In this document: positions 40,067-53,700 of the stretch, in pieces
How the letters are laid out: the number at the start of each line of letters is the position of its first letter
Numbering within the stretch: position 1 is the first letter of the stretch
NCBI GenBank assembly: GCA_008933995.1
Contig: WARS01000033.1
Location: 8,632,287-8,696,286, forward strand
Length of the DNA stretch: 64,000 nt
Direction of reading: 5' to 3'
Source: Datnioides undecimradiatus
Taxonomy: Eukaryota; Chordata; Actinopteri; Lobotiformes; Datnioididae
Position numbers and translations under genes: made by a program
The notes under the pieces: model-generated
Databases searched by the model: none
Told to the model about the DNA's origin: nothing
The model's input: only the letters and a program-made list of their open reading frames with translations

Positions 40067-42355
40067 CCGTCAAGACTTGAAGGTTAAAGGAAATGGTCAA
40101 ATCTGTGAAACACTTGGAGCATTTGAGGTGAACTGTTTATTTTGAGCTCCAAAAAAATAAATAAATAAAAAATAAAAACATTGCAGTCGCAAAGTTGCAG
40201 ATCCCTAGGGGGAGAGTTGAATGACCTGCCAAATCTAATTTCTCAGTGTGTGTATTTACCAGAGTAGCTATAGCGGGGGAAAATGTATTGTGTCAGCGCC
40301 TGGCAGTTCTCTCTGTTATGGAAGTTCAGTGACCCATTATTTAGTGGTGTGGTGTGCACTGTGCATGGTAGCAAAAATAAGAATCATAGAATTAGATGAT
40401 GGCATTCTGAGAAATTACATATTTTGCTTGAGTGTTGCACTTTTTGCCTGATTAAAGGTTTGGACATGTCAGAGGTGTCAGGTGCTATAGATATAATGTG
40501 GTAAATTGCCATTTTAATATAAGTTATCATTTTTTGTATTTATAAACATTTGTATGAACATTTTAATATCCTGCAAGCTGTGGATCAGCCATTCATTTAG
40601 AAAATGTCCCAAAATTCAAAGTAAATATATATATAAATTATTATATTTTCACCTTTCATGAAAGAGTGCATGGATTGTGTGTAACACTGAGCCCTGCGAA
40701 ACACTAGCTGTGCATTACATCACACTGAATTCTGTCGTTCCCTGAACAAATGTAAAGAAAGTGGATCTCAGCTCTTCTGAGGACTGAGCCTAAGTACAAA
40801 AGCTACTGGAACAAACCTGGGAGAATCTGATTTCCGTCCTGCAGACAATGAGGCCCATCACTCAGCATCTGCCATGTAGTACCATAGATTATATTTACAC
40901 CCAGACAGCACATTGGGGCTCCAGGGACTCGATGGGATGCACAGGAAGCAGAGGTCACTTGACCAAACACAGCCCAATGCAGGCCTGTGGGAAGAAAGCA
41001 GGAGCCATACATCATGCCAGAGGCCATCCGTCACCCGGACTGCTCGATTTGTGGCAGGCCACTTTGAGATTTGTCGCAGCCACTGGCCCATGAGGGACGA
41101 GCTGGTGACAGAGCCTCCTACAAATACACTCTATATCTCTCAAAAGCTGGACGCTCTGTACACAGGTCAGACGTGTCAGGTGGTGAGCTGTCATCACACG
41201 CAATTAACTGAGATGATTTCAGTTTTCACTGTTTTTCTTATTTTCCCAAAGTCACAGTCAGACAGTGTAACTTAACATTTTTTGCATTACACAAATACCA
41301 TTTTTACAAAACAAAAAGATATGGAAAGATATTGGTATTTTCTGGTTGAGAGCAAACCATGTCTAAATAGCGTCTGCAGCAATGATTCACTGGTGCAGTA
41401 TGCAGACAGAGCCCAGCATAGCAAATCGCCTTTTTTATGGTGCAATCAGGAAGGATCTGGCAGCGGTTATAGAAGTGTACTCTGGTTCTACAATAACTGG
41501 AGTATTTTTGGATGAATGAAAATGAATCCATGAGTGAAAGCATTATGCTGGAAGACAGAGGACACTGTCCTGCATGCCAGCGTTGAAGGTGCTTGTGTGT
41601 ATTTTAAACATCAGTATTTCATGGTTTCATTTCTAATGATATTTTGGTGCTGATTGCTACCTCCTACTATGTGACAGTGACATTGTTACAAAGAGGATTT
41701 TACCAGAAACTGTGAATGCTTGATGTTCGTGTTTCCGCAACAGCAGGTTTTTTGTTGTTGTGGGGTTTTTTTTGTCTTGTTTTGTAACGCAAAGGTGCAG
41801 ATTTCCTGCAAAATCCAATAGACTCTGCACAAAGTAAGATCCCGCCAGCTGTCGGGCGATGACGTCACTTGTTTAGTGCAATTTTGTCAGTGTCTCAAAA
41901 TGTCTCTGGTAATGATTTATAGAAGATGCATGCCATTGTAAGAGGCTATTTTGAACAACTCAGACACACAATTTGATATTCAATTTGCCCGGCACTGTGG
42001 ATGGAATAATACTGAGCTGAAAATATGCACTGAACAAATGCTGTGTACAATTCAACCAAACCATGGGCACAATCTTTTATTCCTTCATCTCAGAAAAAAA
42101 AGGATATGCTACAATTTGCCAACAAGGACAGACGTAATTCAGTTTTAAATCAGCCTTATGGTTACACAATGGTGATGTTAATAACAGAGAGATATTTATC
42201 CAGAGCCCCTCATCATGTATGAGGTTATGAGCTAAAAGACCGATGGCAGACCCCAGTATTTGGTGTAAATTCCAGGTTAGATTAAACTTGTAGCTTTTCA
42301 AGTTTTTAAAATGGGATTTGGAAGGCATTAAAAACACAAATACAATTTCCTGTGA

Positions 42356-42357
42356 AT

Positions 42358-42392
<35 letters not shown>

Positions 42393-42394
42393 TC
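42356..42394. repeat. (TTTA)n microsatellite
   Basis: About nine perfect TTTA units. Confidence 0.95.
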
Positions 42395-45300
42395 CTTTTA
42401 ATTGTTAGATGTGTCTAATAATTTTGCAGCAAATTCGTGTTGCTGTTGTGTTGGACTTGTGAATGGGTCAAATGCACATTTCTAACTGATGTAATGATAG
42501 TGGTGTGGTGTAGGATGAGAGGAAAGTGGAGAGCTGCAATCAAGTGTTTTAGCTGTATTAATAGCATGTCATTAGTGACATGTCCCCAGCAAATACATTG
42601 TACCGCACTGTGCCTTCGCCTCTTATTTGTCCGTACATACTGTTGCTGCCTGAATAAAATAAGGACGTACAGACTGAACCTCAGAAGCCTGTAAGCTGTA
42701 TTTTTCATCTGTTATTTTCTAGGAAAATGTTACAAGCAATTTCCTTTTAGTTCCTAGTTATAGAAACAGCAGCAAGTATTGCCTCTCAACCAGCGCTGTA
42801 CAGCAGTTAGTTAGGCAGTGCTGTTTGAAGAGTCAGAATTAGACTAAAGCAGCATATATATACAGTACCTGCCACAGACATCAATAGGAGCTTTGTAAAT
42901 TATTTATTTCTAACACTGGAGATTTATGGTCCCATTTCTCATGTCTTTGGGAAACCAGCCTTTTCATCCAGGTAGGCATAAATAGCAAGAGCTTGCCTCT
43001 CATTGAAATGCTGCGCTGTTTAGCCAGAAAACCCGCAGATAGCAAAAGACGGCAGCTCTAAATTATATGTCTCTGTATATTTGGCCCCGCAGGAGGAAGT
43101 GAAATGAATGCATGTGCCCTTGTACTGTATGAGGTCTGTTGCAGGTGGACAGACGGTGTAGATTAATTTGTGCCACTGGCATGGGAAGGTTTCCATGCAT
43201 ACACAGTACGATGCTCGAGCAGCGGTCTGGAAAAGAGAGGCGAGCAGAGAAAACACAGAAGCACTTCTGACTGCATGCCCTTCAATGAGCACAGCAAAGG
43301 ATGAAGGTGAGGAAATATTATTCATAAAAGGATCCATCTGAACTTCCAGCGATGCAGCCCATTTTTACTCTTGCAAAGGTCTCGGGAAGAAAGAGGGCCT
43401 TCCATGCTGATATAACCTTTCTTAACAGCATCACCTCAAGTACTGATACTGAATAATTCAGTACCTATTAGTCTACCATTTGCCTGGACATAAAGTCTCC
43501 TAGCAACATTGCCAGACTTTGTGATCAGGTAGGTGTTTTGTCACAGGGAACACTGTTGCAAGGATGTTGAGGTAGCGCTGCACATGAAACGCTGCCATGT
43601 ATAGTCCGAGATTCAAGCCTTTACTTTAAGCAGATTATGCACTGCCATCAGGGTGTGTCAAAAGCTTTAAAAATACATTTGTGCCCTCTTCAGTAGATCC
43701 AAAGAATAACCTTATTAGTGGCGTGTATTTCATATTTTCACCATTTAAACATTACTTCTTCTACTTGGATTCAGATTTATTCCACAGAAAACAATAAAGT
43801 TAAGTGAGCAGATCGCTTCAGCTCTCCCTTTATTTCTTATATTTAATATTTATTGGATCAAAATGTAATATTCTGCGACAACCTTGTATTAAGATTAATC
43901 CAACTAAACACTGAAAGCAGATGGAGCAAAGAGCCAAACAGAGTGCGCACACTATCTTCAGAGAGTAATGAACAAGCTGTAATGTAGTGATGTATCTGTA
44001 ATATAGAAAATCCTCTAATGATGACTCAGAGCATCCACTGTGGTCAAATTTTTAAACAGGCATGCTTGCCCACACTTTGAGGCCGGGAGATTGTAAATGT
44101 CAGTGGCTTGTCACTCAGACTCAGTCCCACATGGGCAGTGAGATGGAGCCCGCTAACAGGAAAGACCGAATGACAAGACAGACATTAGTATCCTGTCTGA
44201 CTCACTCAGTGTCCGACTGTGGTTCTCTGCACGTGCCACTTTACCACTTTATGCATTTTTAAATTTCAATTCGCTGCCTGATTATCCTCCATTCAACACC
44301 TCACCGCTGGATGGTGATTGGTTCCCCCATTAGAACAAGTGTTTAAAGTCTTTCAATTGGCTGTGGCTTTAAGTTGCACTCCCCAATGTCGATGGGGTTA
44401 AGTTGAAATGGAACAGAGTTTGTGTCTTCAGCTCAGGGATGAGATGTGAGTGAGAATCTCTTTTCCCTTGCGACAGAAATGAGAAGTTAAGCCTTTGAAA
44501 AACATCATTATAAATATCAGACATCCTGATATAGAAAAGCCAAAAACAAACAGGCAATGCAGTCGACGACCGACTTAGGAACTGATCTAATTCTTTTGCT
44601 CTTTCACGATTTTCATTTCACTTCTGTGGGTATTTATTAGACTGGCACCATTTCACTGACAGTAGCATCTCTAATTTAATGATCTGGTGAAGTTCACTGG
44701 ATTAAAATCATTTGTCACATTTAATTTTGGTGTGCAAACGTGATAATTATCTTTAAAGCGTGGAAACATTTCCAAGAAATAGAAACATTTTGACCACCGA
44801 AGGTATTTTTTTATGTTACATTTGAATTATAATGGACAATATTGTACAGTCCCCTATAGGTTAAGACAACAGCGATAATGCATATGGTCTATGACAGCCA
44901 TTCCAGCAGTCGTTTAGACTCGGCACATGCCAAGACTCAATGACACAACACCAGTCCAGAGCCAAATGGCCACTAGGCTTTTGTATTATTTTAAATAAAT
45001 CACGCTTTGGAGAGGAATATGTTCCTCTGGACATTGACGCAGTGTAATATCCTGGGGTTTGAATAAAGTGACTCCAAACACACCAATGACTTCCATCTGC
45101 TCAGTGAGTTATGCTTGTAAATTCGGCAATTAGATGCATAGTTAATTCCTGCTATCTATCAGTTTATAGCTTGTGAGTTTGGTGGCAAAGACCACCAAGC
45201 TGTCAAGTGCTGGCACCAAGTCGAGAACATTTTATCTGTCAGCGCAGTGACTCATGCAGTGGCTGAGCTGAAGAATTTATTAAGTGTCTGGTACAGTCGC

Positions 45301-46635
45301 CATGATGTATGTTTTCACACTTATTTTCAAACTTTGCTCATTTCCTTTGTGAAATTAAAGACTTTTAAAGACTTGTGCAGTTTGAAGGATGGATGGTTTA
45401 AAGTTTCATGAAGGAAAATATTCTTGCAGTGAATGAGATTGCCAAGAGAATGTCAGAAATAATTAGTAACAGCCACTTGAGGTATCTTTGGGATGGGAAA
45501 AAGCTCCTGGGCAGAATGAGAGTGACCATGAAGTGGAACTGGACAGCTTGGCAGCAGCTCTCAGGAAGCAACATGGTCTCCTGGTTGGAGGCTGGATTCA
45601 AGGATCATTAGAAATGGACCTTAATACATGAATGAGCTGCAGAGAAAATGGGAAACAGTAGAATAATCTAACAGCACCTTAGTCTCTGCAAAAAAAAACA
45701 AATAGGAATTTGGTTCTTGGTGTATTTTTTTTTCACTCCCATCTCATTAAAGCACACAGATATAAAGTACATGTAGCCACGGCAAGGGCAGCAAGAGCAA
45801 TTAGTAATCTATTACTCCATTGATCTGTGCAAGAGGGAAGCGCAAGTACAGCAGCAGCCACCCACACACGTCTCTGTCACCATCCCCACCCGTGACAACC
45901 CTCCCATCTGTTTGGCCACAAATTAATATGGGCAATAAAGTTGCATTTTCACAATAGAGATGAGCTAATGAGAAAAGAGATCCAAGAGATGCAAAACACT
46001 GTTGCAATAAACCTGCTTTGTCATGGGCCATTTGAGCTTGAAAATAAAGCTTTTTAGCAACAGAAATATAACAAGCGCATATTCTCTCTGCCGTGGCACC
46101 GTTCTCCGTCACACAGCAGCTGAAACCAAAAAGTGGGCCAAACAGTGGGAGGATTTTGAAATTCTCAAAGGTGGGTAGGTGTCGTTCCAAATCTGGACCG
46201 TAATCAGATTTGATTAAAAGCCATCAATCTCGGCACAAGGTGAAGCAATCACGGCTGATTGTGAGTCACCCGCGCAAAGCCTATACATTGTGTATTTTGC
46301 CAGTTAAGTGCAGAGAAAAATGGTTATAATAGAGGGAAAAACAACAGATCTCTGGTCAGATAAGAAAAAAAAGTCATATGGGGCAGTCACATAACACAGA
46401 GCGTCCAGAATGCCCCTGCATCTCCTCCCTACATCTAAACACGTTTCTGAATTTCAGCAATGGCAGGTGAAAGTCAGCAGAAATGAAATCACATCACTGT
46501 TCGAGAAGACTGTGAAACAAGTAAATGATCTTTCCTACACTTTCCCACTGAGAGAGGCCATTTGTGCCCATTTCAAATCCCTCAGATGTAGTGGACTGCT
46601 GTAGAATACATCCTAAGTCGTCATCTCCCTCTAAC

Positions 46636-46658
46636 CCACACACACACACACACACACA
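46636..46658. repeat. (CA)11 microsatellite
   Basis: Uninterrupted CA run. Confidence 0.9.
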
Positions 46659-49600
46659 TACCCACACCAGTGACAGGGGCAGCAACTCTCCTTTGGCAGG
46701 GACACTAAGCACTGAACAGCTCTGAGCACAGCGGGAGGCTTTGGCCACCTGCATACTGTGGAGTGGAGATAGAGAGACAAATCCACCACTGAAATTGGTG
46801 ATAGACACAACATTTTCTTTTTCCACTTCAAGAATTCCAGCAAATTTGTTTCCAAGGTTTACGTTCTGCTTAGGTATGAGGAGTGGCATAAAACATAATA
46901 AATCAAAGATTTCAGATTACTATGGCTTCTAAAACTGATTCACTTTTGTGGTACAGGAGAGGAAAAATGCTTTTATTGTTCCCAGGGCCCTGCAAAGACC
47001 TATGCAAAATGTAAACAATGCTTGAGCCTACCTCTGAGCCTTGTTACAAGGCCTAACTACTGTGCAGTGTTCATTAGAGTGGAAATGATATGTGCAAACA
47101 AAGAGAGGCGCCCAAGCAGCACACACTGCTGCGTCTTTTCATCTCAGAATTGCAAATGACTGCAGCCTCCTCACCTGGTCCCTGCAGGCAGTGTCCCAGT
47201 GCCTCCAATCAGTGCTTTATTGACAGTAGGCATCCAGCAGAAAACTGGGAGTGCTAATAGTTGAGGATGATGCCTGATAAACACGTTCTCCCCTCTAACC
47301 GCTCCTCTACATATTTTACAGCCCGGCAGGGTGGCCTCCAACCAAGGTCAAAATGTGAGGATGCTTGGCAAACAGAGCCGCTTATGCAAAAACTGGCACA
47401 CAGTTTTACTGAAGAATCAGTTCTGACTCAGTTTGGCTGTTCTCCATCTGCTTTGTAATTTTAAAAGGTGCGTCTTTGTCCCTATTGGCAGAGAAGTGTT
47501 CTCACAAATATGTCAAGAATAGAACAGAGTTTGAGATGGAATTCACATGAAATGTAAAGGATATGAGGAAACAGCCTATTCAGATGTTCTGCTCAATGAC
47601 CAAATGAACTGCGTGTACAGTAATGTTAAGACTACTGGCTTTCTACGCCATTGATTGGGGCAGTCGTGTCCATGGAGGCGCAGCATTAGACTTCCAGTGC
47701 AGCAAACGTCTGTGTCCAAACCATTCTGTCTAAATAACAGGGAGGGTGGCACCGTAAACACAGCCTTGCTTGGCTTTGTCGAGCTAATGACTTCCTGCTC
47801 CAGTGGCTTGTGAAACAGTGTTAGAGCCAAAATAAGTAAAATCGGGAGCAGAATTTAATCTGTCACTCAATGGAAAGCTTTTAAGCAGAAACATGCAGCC
47901 ACCCAGAGGGTGCACGCAAGTGAAGTGAAATTACAGCAAAAGCTCCCTGGCACCGAGCAAAGCAGCAGAACAGGTTGTGTATAGGAATGAGGATTACAGA
48001 TTGGTTGGATAAATAGGGAGATTCTTTAAAGCAAAACACACCGAGTGTGAATGTCAACCAAGGTGGTAATCTAAAACCATCAATCCTTTTGAATCTAGGG
48101 AAGCTTCACCTGTATGTAGAATAGGGATTGATGTGGGGAGGAAGACTGTGCTTGCTCTCCGTTTTTGATCTTCCTGAATTTGCCCCAAGCTTTGGTTTTG
48201 AACCGTGCAGCTGTGCAGCAGTCATATTAACAACCCAAGGGTTGTGAGGTAGTGTGAGCAACCTTCAGTCTCAGAGCAGCTCAGAATTAATCATTTCAAT
48301 GATTTGTTTGTTTCCTCTGTAGTCTCCTGGGAAAGCTAGATGGGTATGTTGAGAATTCACTCTGGGGTAGATGTGCTAAAATTAATCAAACACATCAGTG
48401 ACGTGTTTTGCTAAAACTGTCCTGCCTACTTTCTAACCTCCTTTTCATTCAACTGTTTTTGTGACGTTGGTGAATTTAAAACAAAACTTAATCTAAAGTA
48501 CACCTGTACACAATCACAGCAAGCCAGTGTTAAGTCTGTAAACAAACACCTGGATTTATTTACTATAAAAACCTCCAAAATCACTCATATTACAAATGCT
48601 GTTCAGTAATGAAAGCCTTTTCAGAACATATGATGAGGGGCACAAACTTTTGAATCATTAATGTGTAATGTGTAATGCCAGCAAGTCCAACTTTTTATTT
48701 AACCAGTCTGAATTTAACTATTCTGAATCACTGACATCAAAGTTTCCTGTGTTCCACATTAATATTCATGCGTGAAGAAAAAAAAACTCAGAAAATAAGA
48801 CATGAAATGCAGATTAGCCTCTTGTGAGAAGATATGCAAATAGCGAGCCAGACACTTGAAGCTTTTCTTTGCACATGAGCAGGCAGTCCAAATGCACATA
48901 CTGTACTATATATGCGTCTGTATTCAAATCTACCTACATGGCATTTAAATAGAGTTTAAAATTCATAAGGTCCCAATCATCTAAGGATATTATTATAATT
49001 CTGTAAGGCCAGATATAGAAATAACCAGCAATGTGTCTAGACAGCAACAAATCATATAAAGGTACTGAGGTACAAGAGCAGACTGGCTATAATTGAAGGG
49101 TATTTTTGGCAGTGCTCTGTGAGGTAATCCAGAGTAAACAGGTGGCTGGTGGAGTACAAAGAAACAAGAGTCTGACGTGGAAAAGCCTCCTGGATCTTCA
49201 ACATCAGAATCCTTTTAGACATTAAATTGCACACAGCCTGAGAATAAGCTAGTATTACGATATGAGTTTGACTGGCGGTCAAGAATAAATCATTTCTAAA
49301 AGTTTAGTGAACACAGTCTTTGGCACCTTAAAATGGGAGAACCATGCTGTACTGAAAAGCAAGAATTTATTTTATCAGTTAAACCAGTATGGCCAAAAAA
49401 TTCCCTCCACTCAAGACAATCTGCGCTGTGCACCGGTAACAATAACATTGGACATGGAAATGGACGTCATTTTAATTGGAATAATATTCTGCAGGATTCA
49501 ACATTAAAAAGGAGCTTTAATTCATCATATATGGTAAAAATCCAGTGATTGAGCATTTAAAAAAACAACAAAAAAAACCCACATACAGCTCAGCTTCTGC

Positions 49601-50581
49601 AAAGTCTGGAAAACTCTACGGAAAGCTCCTTTATAATAGAAAGAAAAAAATGACTTTCCCTTTGAAATTTAAGAAATTTGACTGTAGAGGATAAAAGCAT
49701 AACTCCAAGGAGACAGATCAGCAACATTTCAGCATACACTCCACTAAAAGATAAGAATAAATATGACATAAACCTTATCTTAAAATACTTCTCTCACTAA
49801 CTTTAAAAAAATCTTAATTCATTTGACCAAGTAAAGGCTTTGATTCCACATATAACATTATAATATGTCTGTAAATTATATTTACACTTTTAGATCAGAC
49901 TTTGCTTTAAATCTGTTTCTCAGCATTACAAACAGATCACATCTAACATGGCAACAAGCGTGGCTCAAACAGAAATTTACTTTCCAAAATGATTTTACTT
50001 TGATGTTAGCAATCATACTGTAGCATCGCTTTGTTCAAATGACTGATATCTCAGTGCAGAACAAGAGCCACATGTAAACTTACAGCAAGATAATTAATTG
50101 AAAATGGGTTAATTCCTCCCACTGCACTAGTCCACATTAATGGGAAAGAGATAAGAACAGTCTTAATAGTTGGTCAGACCTTCTTGGAGAAGTGTAGCCA
50201 GAGCGGGCTTATCTAAATCCTCTTGGCAGAGCTATCTGAATAGTAAGAGGAGAGGAGGAGTGCTTAAATTTGCCTGAAAAGCAGCTCTTATAAATAAAGT
50301 AGCAGCAGGAAGTTCTTCCGATAGTGCTCAACCTCACTATTATGCATTGACTAACTTATTCAATATATCGCGTTAAATTAAAAAAGCCCGCATCGGCCAC
50401 AGGAGCAACATTACATCATGATGTGAATGAGAGCGCCATAACAAGTGAAATATGTTTTAAAAAAAATAGTGTTCTTTGTGTGACTCCTCTCCGTCCTTGC
50501 CTCCGGAAGCAGCTGGCCTCTCTTGCTGGCTGAGAAGTGGTGGTACTGTTTTCAGGAAAGAATTCTGCCCCCCACCCCCAC

Positions 50582-50602
50582 GTGTGTGTGTGTGTGTGTG
50601 TG
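50582..50602. repeat. (GT)10 microsatellite close to the short myo18a terminal exon
   Basis: Uninterrupted GT run 39 bp beyond the stop codon, so it would lie in the 3' UTR of the short isoform (CA repeat in the RNA). Confidence 0.9.
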
Positions 50603-50640
50603 ATGTCAGTGAAAGCACGAGTTGATCCGAGTTTGGGTTA

Positions 50641-50731
50641 TCATGCGCTCTCTGCCAATGTGCCTTCGCTGTCGCTCTGCCTCAGTGACTGCCTGCTGGA
50701 GTCTCTGTCCGCCTCGTCCTCCTCGTCAGAT
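50641..50731 (-). CDS. myo18a: myo18a short (canonical-type) terminal exon
   Basis: On the minus strand acceptor …gggtcttggcag is followed by a 30-codon open stretch, phase 2, ending TGA at 50641-50643. Spliced after STR it reads [20 protein letters not shown] then SEGTLAESA. This lines up with the mammalian MYO18A end (R-SDDE…, YLSDSDTE, …ETNA) in position, length, acidity and the SDSE/SDSDTE motif. It lies 2.2 kb beyond the stop of the long exon, so it is an alternative 3' end reached by skipping that exon. I could not find the short SYWKSLAPD-type exon that precedes it in mammals. Confidence 0.75.
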
Positions 50732-53700
50732 CTGCCAAGACCCAGGTGTGTATGGCACACAGGAGGGCTGTAGGGGTCAACACACATACAGACATATTAA
50801 ATCAATATTTGGCAACTTAGAGCAGAAATAAAACTGAAAGGTGTGGAGAAGAAAAAGGTTGCTGTAAAAATATGGCATGGGAAACTGCGAGCAATTTAGT
50901 CTGCAGGATTACACTCTTCCCCAGGCAGTAAACAACGCATCCCCCGAGGTGTGCATAGCATATGTGAACATTGTTATCATGCCTGCCTACCCATTTTTAT
51001 TTTTAATTAGTATATGGGAAAAAATGTGTGACACAAATGGTCTTGGTCCATGTTCCTAGAAACAGTATTGCCAGGCTTAACATGCAGAAATCAAAACTTT
51101 TTTTTTATTAACAAAATAAACACTACAGGAGAGTAATAAATGTCTATACTAATATTTACTCTTTCCATGCATGAGAAGACAGCACGTGCAGTGAGTAAGG
51201 GAAATGTCAAGGGTCAGATCGTGCAATGGATTAATTCAGCATAGACGAGCACCTTAACTCAAAGCTCCGCCAAGAAGCCAGTGTTCTGTATTCTACCTTG
51301 CTTCTGCCCACCATCACATTCATTACAGCTAATTTAAACCGAGGGTTTTACATCCTTAGATTATGTTGTCATGACAACAAATGGCATGACAGTTGCTTAA
51401 TGCATTACTTGAACAGAATTTAAGTCACTGGAGAGATTTCATATATCCATCAACAAGGGCAAGCAAAAAACTACTGAAAACGTGTCCCTGACATGTCAGC
51501 ACAATGCCACCTCCGTATAACAACTGAAATGATGAACTACAACCTAATACCTGTGTATTTTAATGCACTGGATATTTTACTGTGTTAGGTTACCTGCCGC
51601 AACACATTCTTTAGTGACACATCAAAGCGAGTGCTGTGATTGAAAACTGACATGACATAATAATCAATTACAGGTGTTTTCTTTACAGTGAAATGACACT
51701 TTGTTAAATGGAAAGTTTTAAATCAATTTTATCTATTTGTGACTAAATGAGAGAGGTGGGTGAGAGATGGAATTAGGTGAGAGATGGAATTTCAAACACA
51801 TTCAGAGAGCAGAACAATCGGTGACTTCAAACTAAAACATTTAGAGATGGAAACTGCGATTGAAGACGATTACAAGAATAGCTATATTGTTGAAATGACC
51901 ACATACTGCAGCATCGTCAGTCACAGCCACTCAACCTGGCGTAAATCATCCAAGCATGATTAACTCAAAAGCCAGTGTTCAACTAGAAAGCCGCATGTGT
52001 TCAAGGACAATTGAACAAAATAAAAAACTGAAGCTTGATGCCTTGCATTTTCTTCAAATCACACAGGAGACAAGAGATGCTCAAACTGTCAGTATAATTA
52101 CTCTTAAAATAGATGGGCTTCTGAAGCTCAGAGCTAATCTTAGCTTTTTAATTATGATGCAAAGTGTTCACATCAAGTAATATCAGCAGTCGTGTCACTC
52201 CTCTTTAAACTCTTCTCAGTTAACATGTCGAGGAAAAAAATGGCGTAATTTTGTTTTTGCCTAATTGCCAACATCTGTTTGTGCTTGAAGAACAGCAACA
52301 GCCAGACACCGCTCTCTCAACACTGTGTACTTAAAAAAGCATCAAACACAACATTCAGCGAAACGCTCACATTTACAGACATGCAATCCATCTTTGCAAA
52401 ATGGAAACAGCAAAATTTCTTACACTGCTTTTCAACACCAGTATGTCTGATGACAAGTCTCTTACTGTACAGCTTTGGATAGGACAAATAAATGTTAAAG
52501 GGACAAAGAGGAAAATGAATCTTTAGTGAATTGCAGTGATGGATTACACCACTTCATTAGAAACATATCTGTTCCCGTAAGAAATAAAAGCAAAGTGACT
52601 GGAATGTGTCAGTCATGCAAACTAGAGGTGTAACTACAGCATACTGCAGTACATTGGTGATGTTTTCAGTTAAGGAGGCAAGGAGAAACCATTGGTGGCA
52701 TGCACTAATTGGGCATTGTGACTGATGAAAACTGTAACTAGGGTTTATTAGTATAAGACAAGTCAATATGAGTGCATCACAAGGATTATTTGCAGAGTCA
52801 GTATGAATTAAAAACATTCACACATAGCAAACTTAGTACGTTAAGGGAAAACCCCATCCATCAGTTTCATTAAGCCAGGATTCAGGGTTAAAATCACACC
52901 AAGCTTCACCTTCCACTCCTGCTATCAGTCACTGTCAGGTCTGTAGAGGTACTTCATCACCAGGTTATCCATCTTCTTCTGCTTCTTCTTGGCTTCCCTC
53001 TTGCTAGATGGCCCATGACCTGCAGGCTCCTTCTCATCATCATCAGATGGTTGTTTTGGGCCCCTTTTAACACTGCTGGAGCTACGGTAGGAGATGGTCG
53101 AATCGGACGAAGAGGAGGACTCAGACGACTTTGATGAGGAAGAGGAATCCTCTGATTCACTTCGCTTCTTAGATCTCTTCTTGGATTTCTTACCCTTCTT
53201 ACCCCTTGAGCTCTTCTTGCTTTGTTGGTCATCCGAGGAGGAATCATCTGACAGAGAGACTTTACTTTTTTTATCTTTACGACTGCGGGAGCTGCTGGTA
53301 CTTAGCGTGCTGGATGGCCGGTTGCTGTAGTCCAGAGCAGAGCCCGATGACGATCGAAGCAGGCTGGATGTGCTGCAGCCAAGCCCCTCGTCTTCTCCTT
53401 TCTTTCTACTGTCCTCACTTCCTGGCCCCTTCTTCTCATCCTCCTCCTCACTACTAGACTCATCAAGGTTGCTGCGCTTGAACTTAATAGGTTTGAAGCT
53501 CAGCACCTCATTGATTGCAGCTTCCAAATCAGGGTCCAAGTAGTTGCGGTGGCTGACTGTCTTGATGTCAGATGAATCTGGCAGATTGCTGTCTGAGGAG
53601 CGTGGTTGGGCTGGGGTGGAAAAGCTGCGACTCAGAGAGCGAGGGCTGTAAGATGAAGTTCCACCTTCACTAAAAGCCACACTCCGGCCATCATCATTAT

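Larger units (their letters stand above)
22607..50640. other. 28-kb intergenic region between myo18a and the putative sez6-family gene
   Basis: No gene, RNA gene or intact mobile element could be supported here on either strand. Open frames are short, biased by CA/TG repeats or low complexity, and lack recognisable motifs. In mammals PIPOX (plus-oriented relative to this pair) lies between the two genes; I could not find its FAD-binding glycine motif or other parts. The region holds microsatellites (28.2, 34.6, 42.4, 46.6, 50.6 kb), homopolymer tracts and old dispersed repeats (32.3-33.1, 38.3-39.0 kb). Confidence 0.6.

Noticed and set aside
45408..45611. 67-codon plus-strand open frame that looks protein-like (tryptophan, charged residues)
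   Set aside because: An overlapping minus-strand frame is also open; no family recognised and no splice context.
22607..50640. Possible pipox gene between the two genes
   Set aside because: No FAD-binding GxGxxG segment or other recognisable sarcosine-oxidase sequence seen on the plus strand.
53094..53330. Plus-strand open frame rich in acidic residues and leucine
   Set aside because: It is the antisense shadow of the serine/lysine codons of the long myo18a terminal exon.
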